Position numbers and translations under genes: made by a program. Below the pieces are notes generated by a model. That model had not been told where the DNA came from. It searched no databases and saw only the letters and a list, made by a program, of their open reading frames with translations. From Acanthamoeba sp. SK_2022b (Eukaryota; Discosea; Longamoebia; Acanthamoebidae), in the NCBI GenBank assembly GCA_027943245.1, contig JANDJZ010001192.1, positions 1 to 13,173 on the forward strand: a DNA stretch of 13,173 nucleotides, written 5' to 3'. Shown piece after piece: positions 1 through 8,240 of this stretch (position 1 is the first letter of the stretch; the number at the start of each line of letters is the position of its first letter).

Positions 1-1663
1 TGGTGGCGGCGCCCTTGAGCGGCTCGCAGACGAGGAGGCAGTCGCTGAACAGGAACAGCTGCAACGTCTTGTCGACTTGCCTCTTCTTGTTCAGCTCCGT
101 GAAGGTGGCCTCGCCCACAAACGACCGCTTCGGGTTGATGAGCTCCAACTTGAGTAGTAGTAGTAAGTAGTAGTGGAGGTAGTAGTCGTAGTAGTAAGCA
201 GAGTCGAACAAGACATCCACACGCGTCAGTCGGTGTCACCGCCAGTGGTCGTAAGAGAGCTGCGCGAGCGAGGCCGTGGCGTACGTTCTGGAGGCCCTGG
301 ATGGTGTGTCGCAGCTCGATGATCTTGGCGATGGAGTAGGCCCTCTCCGTCGAGTCGTTGACGTGCTCGGCGATGGCCAGCAGCTTCTCCAACGCGCTGT
401 GTGCACACGAGTGCGTTCACGCGCGTCGAGTGAGTCGACCAGGTCGCGCTATTGTGCGTGTGGCGTGGCGTACAGCTCCACGTTGGCCCGGTCCTTGTGC
501 GCGTCGGGAGTGTGCTTGAGCATCTCCTGCAGCAGCAACGGGTACTGGCATATGCGCTGCACCGGCTTGATCAGGAACGACTTGAGGTCCAGCTTGCGGC
601 ACTGCGGCTTGTTTTGGGCTTTCTGTCTCAGAGCATACGAGGAGGAGAGGAGGAGCGTCGTTAGCGCGTGAGCTGTTGTTAGGCTTGCTTGCTTGCTTGC
701 CAAGGTGGGCCTCGCAGTACGAGTATGAAGGTCTGGAACGTGGCGTTGGAGGCCTTGTTGCGTCGGATGGCGCGTAGCGCTTCGGCTTGCCTCGAGCAGA
801 AGGTGCCGTACAGCTTGAGGTAGTCGGTCTGCAGTTGGTGGTGTGGTGGCATGTAAGCATGTCTGCTGACCGAGCTCACTTCATGCGCAGTAGTGGGCGA
901 TTGTTAGAGAGGGGGGGGGGGTACTACACGTACGTGTTGGAGGAAGAGGTCGCCGATGCAGACGTCTTCGTCGGGAAGGCTCTGGCAGGCGGTGACCCGC
1001 TCTTGCACGGCGTCGAGGAGGGACTTGTTGATAGACAGGAGCGTGGGGAGAGTAGAGAAGATGAGCCCCAGCTCCGCGTCAGGAAGCACTCGGCCCTTCT
1101 TCAATGGTTGCAGGTACAACTGTCATAAGCGGAGTGTAAGTCAAAAACCAAGTAGCAGAATCTGGAATCTTGCATGTAGCTCACACGAAGTGCGGTGCAC
1201 TTACGTTGTTGAGGATCTCCAGATCTCGGTAGTAGTCCTTCTCTGTCTCAAAGATCTCAACGAGGACGTTCTTTCGCTTCTTGGCTCGCGCCAACTCTGG
1301 ATCCTCGATTTGGCTTCCCTCGCCTGGCCGTGGCGTAAGCCCGGGCTCGTAGAGCTCCTCCACTTCCTCTCCATCTTCCTCGAGGCCTACGCTGTGTGTC
1401 TGTACTTCGGTTGTGGTGGCGATCTCGGGCGAGCGTGTGCCAATGGTAGGGCCGTCCTTTCCCCTCATTTTTCTGGCCGACTTTTCTCTCTCCCACTCCT
1501 CCTCATCTTCTACCCAGGCCTCTCCGCTTTCCTGCTCCTCCATTTGTTTGAGCTTTTCAACGATGTCATCGAATCGTATAGTGATCATTCTTCCGCTTGG
1601 TGGCTTCGTGAGGCAGTGCTTCTCCTCCCCCGGCACCGCTATGGGTGGTATGACCGTCTCCAT
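1..1663 (-). CDS. Rho-family guanine nucleotide exchange factor (DH-PH), 3' end off the window
   Basis: A DH-PH exchange factor that would load GTP onto Rho/Rac-type GTPases controlling actin. Exons by phase and homology: 1663-1205, 1119-934, 828-721, 622-474, 396-285 and 148-1 (continues off the left edge), giving about 387 visible residues. Residues 1-130 are an acidic, Glu-rich N-terminus with no recognised domain. The DH domain spans about 131-335: first conserved region [15 protein letters not shown] (138-152), then the signature [20 protein letters not shown] (266-285). A PH domain begins near residue 339 with [14 protein letters not shown] and [13 protein letters not shown] and is cut by the window end. 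Intron lengths are 85, 105, 98, 77 and 136 nt, and all phases close. The start at 1663 is the first ATG of the open exon, but a splice-acceptor-like ctgcag lies directly before it, so a further upstream exon is possible. The target GTPase cannot be read from the sequence. Confidence 0.92.
149..284. repeat. GTA/GTAGT-rich simple repeat in RhoGEF intron 5
   Basis: An imperfect tract of gtagta units fills about 152-200 inside the 136-nt intron between the DH and PH exons. On the transcribed strand it reads as tac/tact repeats leading into the acceptor tcaag. It is low complexity and not coding. Confidence 0.7.
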
Positions 1664-2347
1664 CTGCAGGTCAGAGTTTGTGTGTCGTGTCTATTGGGGC
1701 AGGGTGCTGATACAAGAGAGTATGCAACAAATCGAACGAGTAGTCGTGGTCGAATAGAAAGATCTAGATCAATAAATGATTATGATTCTACTCGACTTCT
1801 CGTTGCATTCGTTGTCGTGTCGGACAGAGGGTGCAGAAGAGAGAATATAGAAGAAACACCTGCCGCAAGCGCCACCCGAGTCACTATGCGGCACCCACCA
1901 CCAACGAGATAGGCCAATACGCGAGGCGTAGGATGGGGGACGCTCTCCGTGGAAGGGGCGTCGTGTACTACACGCGGTAAATTAATAAAACACGGAGTTG
2001 CGATCCCGGAAATAACCCGCCCCGGTAGGGAGCGCAGACAGGCCCATCGTTTGGGCGACCGAAGCCTCGCAGGACCGCGCGAACGGCTTCGCAGCAGTTG
2101 TCGCAGGAGCTGACTCCTTGCGCTTGGGTCTCCCCCGACCTCGTTGCGGTTTTGCGCAACTAACGGTCAGCGGACTCGCGCGCTTGCCGCCGTGTTACAG
2201 GAAGGGAAGGCGAACGTCGGGCGTGAGACGCGCGTGCAAACAACCGTTGAAATCGACTCTCACACACAAGTTGGCCAATGTTGTAGTACATTGTCATTGG
2301 GGAAAAAAAAAAGAAATATGAACAATTTGTGGAGGTGTCGTCCACGA
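1664..2347. other. Spacer between the RhoGEF 5' end and the SRP receptor 3' end
   Basis: 684 nt with no gene I can support. On the minus strand it should hold the 3' UTR of the SRP receptor gene (right part) and the promoter or 5' UTR of the RhoGEF gene (left part). The left 150 nt (about 1745-1880) are AT-richer. The block from about 1905 to 2250 is GC-rich, with a 7-bp inverted repeat (CGAAGCC / GGCTTCG, near 2060-2095) and a 6-bp hairpin (GTTGCG / CGCAAC, near 2143-2160). A 10-base A run lies near 2306-2315. The short open frames here start without ATG or have no family look, so none is called. Confidence 0.6.
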
Positions 2348-5300
2348 CTAGTCGAGGAGCGCGCGGATGACGGTGCTGACGTTCATCCGCTTGATGTCGC
2401 CGTACTTCTGACCCGTGCCGACAAACACGATGGGCTGGCCCGTGGTGTAGACCATGGAGATGGCCGCGCCCACCTTGTCGTCGATGGTGTCGAACTTGGT
2501 GAGGATGATGCCGTCGATTTGTCGCGGCTGGGCCACGTTGGAGGGCACAAAGTCGGACAGGGCCAGGTTGAAGCCTCGGAGCTGGTCCACGGCCTCGTTA
2601 CCCACCAGAGCCTCGCCGACGAAGAGGATCAGGTCGGGATTGTTGGTGTAGACGAGCTGTCACAAAAAACGACACAACGCAAGAGTGAGCACGACGGCCA
2701 CCAATCATTGCACGGGAAGCGGTTCAGGGGAAAGTACCTTGGCGAGAGCCTGCATCAAACGTCGGTTGTCCTGCATTCTGCCAGCTGTGTCGATCAACAC
2801 CACATCCATGCCCTTCTGCTTGGCTGTGTGGAGGGGGGGAGCAAACGTGAGTCAAACAAGCAAACTTGGCGGCGCACGACGACGACACGAGAGAGAGAGA
2901 GAGAGAAGAGGCTCATAATAAGGACGGTTTGTTGTCATAAAAGATCCAAAAGTGATACTGATCTAAAAAATCACGGCCTCGCCACAAACAATGACGAACG
3001 AACGAATAGGAGGAGGAGGAGGCGGTTTACCTTCATAGATGCCGTGCTGGGCCACGAGTGCCGGGTCCTTCTCATAGCCTCTCTCGAACAGGGGCACGTT
3101 GAGGTTGCGAGAGTGCACTCGCAGCTGCTCCACGGCTCCCGACCTGAAGGTGTCGCACGCGGTGATCTGAAGAGCAGCCAACGAGAAAGAGACGACGACA
3201 ACAAGGAAGCGCGTTAGAACTGCCGGTCGCTTGAACAGAGAAGCTCTGAGCCCAGTGTGAGGCGTGTGTGCTTTTGTTTCAGATTTAAAAAGCTCGATTG
3301 TGTTGATCCACATGAATTGTCGGATAGAATGCTCATCATGTGCACACCGCCAATGGGCAAAAAGAGTGGGGAGAGGTGGGAGGCGAGTGGTCGACGCACC
3401 ATGACCTTGAGCTTGTTCTGCAGCAGGTAGTTGCAGACCTTGGAGAGGTTTGTCGACTTGCCCACGCCGTTGACGCCCACGAAGGCGATGGTGTAGGGCC
3501 TGCCCTCCTTCTTGTTGACCCGGGCAACCTCCTGCAGGATCTCGAGCCGCGACTTGGGGGTGAGGATGCGGGTGAGGGCCTCCTCGAGCGTCGTTCGCAC
3601 GGCGGAGCGCACGCGCGAGAACGACGACATCGTCTTGCCCTCGAGCGACGTGCACACCGACTCGACCAGCTCGTCGGCGATCTCCGAAGCCACGTTCTTC
3701 GAGATCAGAGTTTCCCTGAACTTGGCCAGGACGGGCATGAGCTCCTCCCGCTTGAGGACCTGTTCACGTACGTCATGCCACCACGTTAGTAGTCGCCCTT
3801 GCCAAAGCGCAGCCCAGAAGTGTGTGTGTGTGTGTGTGTTGTTGTTGTTGTTGTTGTTGTGATTTGTGCAGGAGCTCGTAGACCGAGTGGGTCATTGTAA
3901 CCCACTGGTGGATTGCCCCAGCTGATGGTTGCTATTGCAAACCCCTCGTGTGGTTTAGCGTAAAAAAGGAGGGAAACAGCAAGCGAGAGAGTGGGCTGCT
4001 CTCTACCTACTGGCAGTATTTGCGTTGTTGTGGTTGTTGTTGTCGTTGTGTGGATCGCAAACGTGTGTTCAACTGATAAGTGAGAGGCTGCGCGTGTAGA
4101 GAAGGCGGGTACCCTGTTGGTGAGCCCAGAGAAGATGGAGCCGATGCTCCACGAGCTGCCAGACTTGGTCTGAGAGGCCTCGTCTTCTTCATCATCATCA
4201 TCGTCCTCCACCGGGTTGCGCTTGTCTGCACATGGACAAGCTGGGTGAGCAACGAAGCGCGACCTGCGTAATAACGTGAGGAGCTCTGCGCACTCTTGAA
4301 GAACGAGTCCCAGTCGTCGGCGTTGATGGGCTCGCTGGCATCGCCATACTTGTCGCTGGCCTCGAACTGTGGGCAGCACAACACGTCAGCAAGTAGCGCG
4401 ACAGCACAGCTAGCGACCTCGGCAGTTTTGTACCTCCTGGTCGCCGTTCTTTTCCGAGTAGTCGATCTTGCCGGGTCCATCTTCCTCCCATTTGCGAGCC
4501 TGCTTCCCCTTCTTCTTGGTGTCGGCGGCAGCGGGAGCAGCAGCGACAGGTGCCTTCGACTTGGGGCCCTTCCTCATCGGGCCAGGGGCTCCTCTTCCGC
4601 GACCCACGGCTGTGGAGAGCATGAAAAGAATAGAATCGTTAAAAATCGAGTGATAATTGGAGAAGGTGTCGATTAATCGTACCTTTCTTCTTGAGTAGAG
4701 CAGCCCTGTTGGCCATGATGATCGCTTCAGGATCATCAGCCGCAGGCGTGGCTGTGGTAGCTTCAGCCGAGGCATCTTCGGCTCCCTTGCTCTGATCATC
4801 ACCGTCCGCCTCCTGCTCTACTTCCTCTACGTCGGCAGCTGCTTCTTCCTCAGCCTTGCCCTTCTTCGATGCCTTCTCCTTCTTCTCGCCCTTGGCCTTG
4901 GTGCTCTCAACCACTTCCTTGCCCCTCTTGGTGTCCTCGAATCGTCGCTGAGTGCCGCGAGCCTGCTTAGCCTCCTGCGCCTTGGTCTCGCACTGCAGAC
5001 GAATGCGTTCGAACGGCTTGTCAAAGACGAGCGGTTCGGCGAGATTGATCGTCTTTGCCTTGATGGCATCGCCAAAGAGCGAGCAGAACTTCTTCTTCAC
5101 GAGCTCCAGCATCTCCTCGATGTAGAGCAACTGGAGAATCTTCTGGTAGACTGCAACGAAGACCAGCTCGAGATCGTTGTGGAAGGTCCATTCAATTTTG
5201 TAGTTGCCCGCGATGAAGGCCTTCTCTGCGCCCTTACGCTCCTGTGGTGCACATCGCGCGTGAGTGCACTGTGGTGATTTGCTCAAGATTGGAGATAGTT

Positions 5301-5423
5301 GGCCCGCACCTCCAACAGAACTGTCTGGACGAGATCATCAATGGGATTGCCGATCAGGGTCGTGAAGCTTTCACTCCAGAGCACGATGCCGCCCTTGGTG
5401 AAGACCGCTATTTTGTCCAGCAT
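2348..5423 (-). CDS. SRPRA: Signal recognition particle receptor subunit alpha (SR-alpha)
   Basis: The ER-membrane GTPase that receives SRP-ribosome complexes. Nine exons: 5423-5310, 5241-4683, 4609-4434, 4366-4294, 4225-4113, 3759-3400, 3166-3031, 2823-2738 and 2656-2348. All phases close to 641 residues, about the usual length for the family. Residues 1-160 are the SRX (longin-like) domain that binds SR-beta, opening [16 protein letters not shown]. Residues 165-330 are a charged Lys/Glu/Ala linker. The NG GTPase domain fills the rest: G1 GVNGVGKST (440-448), [12 protein letters not shown] (470-481), G3 DTAGRMQDN (522-530), G4 TKFD (592-595) and G5 VGTGQ (618-622). All key GTPase residues are present. 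The start is the only ATG giving the conserved MLD opening. It lies head to head with RPB6, with 434 nt between start codons. Intron 5 (3760-4112, 353 nt) is unusually long for this locus. Confidence 0.97.
2889..2908. repeat. (GA)n microsatellite in SRP receptor intron 7
   Basis: A run of ga dinucleotides inside the 207-nt intron 2824-3030. An (AGG)n run follows at about 3008-3022, close to the donor. On the transcribed strand these read as pyrimidine tracts (TC, CCT). Confidence 0.85.
3822..3861. repeat. (GT)n-(GTT)n compound microsatellite in SRP receptor intron 5
   Basis: About nine gt units run straight into about seven gtt units. A second gtt-rich stretch follows at about 4020-4050. Both lie in the 353-nt intron 3760-4112 and account for part of its length. 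On the transcript they read (AC)n and (AAC)n. Confidence 0.9.
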
Positions 5424-5857
5424 CCTTGCTCGTGTGGTTTTTGAATCTAGATGATCCTTGCCAGCGAGAGGAGCTACCCGTTCGTGACACGTTCGGACTT
5501 TTGTTTGCCGTCGACGCGAAAAGCAAGAGAAAGGCCTTGGGCTGGGTGGGGCGATATCGGCTAGCCTTGCCGGACGACGATACGGGAGGAGGTGCCGCAG
5601 AGAAGGGGCGGAAGAGTGAGTGTCATACTGGTGCGCGTGAAGGAGAGATAAGTACCGGGACAGCTCCGCTTATGTGGCGAAGGTGCTGCGGACTTGGCAC
5701 TTAACACCGTGGTCAACCCAAGTCAAGCAACCGATTTGTGCAGCAGTTGCGCAGCTTTCTGTAGTTGATTTTCTACGTTTGTGATTTCTTCGTTTCTCTG
5801 TCTTCCTTTATAACTCGCCAAACGGCCGCGGCATCTTGGCGTATTCAACGACACACA
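5424..5857. promoter_or_regulatory. Divergent promoter region shared by SRPRA and RPB6
   Basis: 434 nt between the two start codons, so it must hold both promoters and both 5' UTRs. On the RPB6 side the sequence turns T-rich (about 5755-5813) and contains a TATA-like element. A 7-bp inverted pair, GACTTGG / CCAAGTC, lies near 5690-5726 roughly mid-way. A 92-codon open frame at 5426-5704 looks like chance: it has no family look and overlaps the upstream region of both genes. Confidence 0.6.
5807..5813 (+). promoter_or_regulatory. TATA-like box of RPB6
   Basis: TTTATAA sits 45 nt before the RPB6 start codon, in a pyrimidine-rich context. A start site about 30 nt downstream would leave a 5' UTR of roughly 15-20 nt. 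Position and sequence fit a core promoter, but this is inference without transcript data. Confidence 0.45.
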
Positions 5858-6367
5858 ATGGAGATCGATCACGACGGGGTGAGAACTTCATTTGATTGCA
5901 TGTGATTCTCGTTACATTATGATTTTTAGTTCGAATATTTCAATTTCAAAGTTCCAAATATTCGAACTAACCAAATTTTCCTCGATGCCGTAGGAAGAGG
6001 GGGAATTCCAGACCCTGCCTGCTGGTGAGCGTGTGGAACCACCCAAGGAGCGCAAGACGACGCGGTACATGACCAAGTACGAGCGCGCTCGCGTGCTCGG
6101 CACCCGCGCCCTGCAAATCAGGTAACGATTTCTTTTCAATTTCCGCAACCCATTCACTATCGCGTAAATGATTCTGGATCTAACTTGCTCGCGTCGCGCA
6201 TCTCTAGTATGAATGCGCCCATCATGGTGGAGTTGGAGGGCGAGACAGATCCACTTGAAATCGCGCAGAAGGAGCTGCGTGAACGGAAGATCCCCATCAT
6301 CATCCGACGCTACCTGCCCGATGGCAGTTTTGAGGACTGGAGCATTGATGAGCTTGTAGTTGACTAA
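5858..6367 (+). CDS. RPB6: DNA-directed RNA polymerases I, II and III subunit RPB6 (RPABC2)
   Basis: A small subunit shared by all three nuclear RNA polymerases, at the base of the clamp, stabilising the core enzyme. Three exons: 5858-5878 (only seven codons), 5994-6121 and 6208-6367, giving 102 residues. The conserved core is intact: [20 protein letters not shown], then [38 protein letters not shown] and the acidic C-terminus ELVVD. The N-terminal acidic tail is short (about 25 residues before the core, against about 50 in human RPB6). The start is the ATG just downstream of the TATA-like element; the MEIDHDG exon joins in frame to [12 protein letters not shown]. Intron 1 (5879-5993) holds a strong hairpin and intron 2 (6122-6207) is ordinary. 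The gene is divergent from SRPRA and convergent with the LMBD1 gene. Confidence 0.97.
5926..5970 (+). repeat. Perfect 15-bp inverted repeat (hairpin) in RPB6 intron 1
   Basis: The left arm TTAGTTCGAATATTT (5926-5940) and the right arm AAATATTCGAACTAA (5956-5970) are exact reverse complements with a 15-nt loop. The right arm ends in GAACTAA, followed by CC. The ACTAAC there is the best branch-site match in the intron, about 24 nt before the acceptor TAG at 5991-5993. No target-site duplication flanks it, so an inserted element is not supported. Confidence 0.9.
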
Positions 6368-6660
6368 ACGCCTTTGTTCTTCCATTTCACCTTCCCTCTT
6401 GTTGCAACAACTGACACACGCCTGCACTGTTGTGCAGCTCACCTCTTGTGTGTTGCCTCCTCCTCCTCTCCTCGTGGCAAACATGTATGTACAAGGCCTT
6501 GGTGGCAAGAAAAGTGGGGCAAACGACAGGAGAGAGAGAGAGAGAGAGAGGGAGAGAGGGCAGTAAAGCCAAAGACCAAGGAGGAGGAATCGAGGGAGGG
6601 AGCATCTACGCTGGAGTGGAGGAGGAGAGCCTCCCTCCCTCGACCGGTCTCGGGCCTCGC
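6368..6660. other. Convergent 3' spacer between RPB6 and the LMBD1 gene
   Basis: 293 nt holding both 3' UTRs. It contains a (GA)n tract at about 6530-6560, an AGTAAA hexamer at 6562-6567 that could serve RPB6 polyadenylation (plus strand), and a perfect 13-bp inverted repeat at 6590-6643 just past the LMBD1 stop codon. No gene is supported. Confidence 0.65.
6590..6643. repeat. Perfect 13-bp inverted repeat between convergent genes
   Basis: TCGAGGGAGGGAG at 6590-6602 pairs exactly with CTCCCTCCCTCGA at 6631-6643, with a 28-nt loop. The near arm begins 17 nt past the LMBD1 stop codon, so the structure would fall in that mRNA's 3' UTR. If RPB6 transcripts run this far it would be in theirs too. 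One strand of each arm is G-run rich. Confidence 0.85.
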
Positions 6661-7374
6661 TCAGAAGTCCCAGTCGGGGTCCTCGTCGGCGGGGTTGATG
6701 TTGGACTGCCTGCTGCGGAGCGCGGCGACGATGAGGGAGAGGGAGGCGAAGCCGATGAAGACCCACGTGGCAAAGTAGCAGATGACGCCGAAGAAGGGCA
6801 TGCGCATGAAGATGCGGTGGATCATGGTTCCGATCGCCGTCATCTTGCACAGCTCCGTCGGCGCCGCCAACGAACAGTCGTGCTCCTGTCCCGTGGACCG
6901 ACAACATGAGCGAGGAACGAGAATGGAAGGATGATGATGATGGTGAAGAAGAAGAGCATGGCGTACCGCGCCGGTCTCGTCCTTGTAGGTCTGCGAGCCG
7001 TACGAGGCGTACTGGGGGAAGAGCGTGAGGATCTCGAGGTTGAAGGCCACGAGGGACAGCATCATGACGAGCGTGGCCAACAGCAGACCCTGCACGTCGT
7101 GGGCGGGGTGAGTGGACACGCGCTCATCGCTGGGCCAATCAAAAATCAAACAGAGGGGGGGGAGGGAGGAAAGGGCACCTGAGGGCGGGTGGCGCGGGCC
7201 TTGATGCGGTAGAGCAGGATCCACAGGGCACGGATGCCGATGGACGTGACGCCCGACAGTGTGGTGAAGAAAATGTACATCACGACGAGCCCCACCACCA
7301 CATAGTCCATGGGGAAATACTACAGCCATGGCACACACACACAACTGTTGGTCTCTCTCTCTCTCTCTCTCTTG

Positions 7375-7433
<59 letters not shown>

Positions 7434-8132
7434 CGGGGTGTTACCTTGGAGATGACGACCAGGAGGGCGTCGAGCGGGTTCCACCGCTTGGGGTTGGTGA
7501 GGACGTAGCCGCAGGAGAAGCCGCACTCGGAGTTGAGGAGCTTGTCGATGTTGGTGAGGACCATCGAGACGAGCAGCACCACGGTCACGATGAAGAAGAA
7601 GAACCCAAAGAGGAAGAAGAAGGGGCGCAGGCAGCCGTAGAGCCTGTTGCAGCCTGGGAGCGACGCGATCAGCACAGCCCAACGCAACAGGAGGTGGTGG
7701 TGGTGGAGGAGGAGGAGGAGGAGGAGAGGCTTACCCTTGCCGGCCGAGTGCAGCTGCTGGGCGTGGGTGGTGAGCTTCCTCTCCTTGTCCCTGAGCAGCG
7801 AGAGGGAGGCCTCGTCCCTCCTCGACATGGCCGCGCCGGCGCCCATGTACTTGGATTGGAGGGCCTGGCGCGAGGCGAGGTTTCGATCGTCAGTCGAGCG
7901 CTCGACGCGCGACAACGCACGAAGCGATGGAAAGGAGAGGAGAGGAGAGGAGAGGAGAGGAGAGGAGAGGAGAGGAGAGGAGAGGAGAGGGGGGTAATAG
8001 AGAGGGGTGCCTACCCTGCGCCTCTCCTGAGTGACCACGAGATCGGCGTCCACCTCGCCGGCTTCCTCGCTGACGTCCTTGGAGCCCTTCATGAAGCCCA
8101 CCGGGAAAGACGCAAATCCGTAGCCCTACGCG

Positions 8133-8163
<31 letters not shown>

Positions 8164-8182
8164 AACACACACACATACACAC

Positions 8183-8240
<58 letters not shown>

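Noticed and set aside
956..1912. 318-codon open frame on the plus strand
   Set aside because: Antisense to the RhoGEF DH exons, with no family features. The minus strand has clear DH motifs and splice sites.
2144..3217. 357-codon open frame on the plus strand
   Set aside because: Shadow of SRP receptor exons and introns, where the minus strand encodes the GTPase motifs.
3760..4112. A missing exon in the long SRP receptor intron 5
   Set aside because: Residues on both sides (IFSGLTNR and VLKREELMP) join in phase and align with human SR-alpha with no sizeable gap. Microsatellites explain part of the length.
5426..5704. 92-codon plus-strand open frame in the divergent promoter
   Set aside because: No recognisable features, and it starts three bases from the SRPRA start codon. 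A promoter is the simpler reading.
7929..7990. Possible CRISPR-like direct repeat array
   Set aside because: Five-base units with no spacers, inside a spliced eukaryotic intron.
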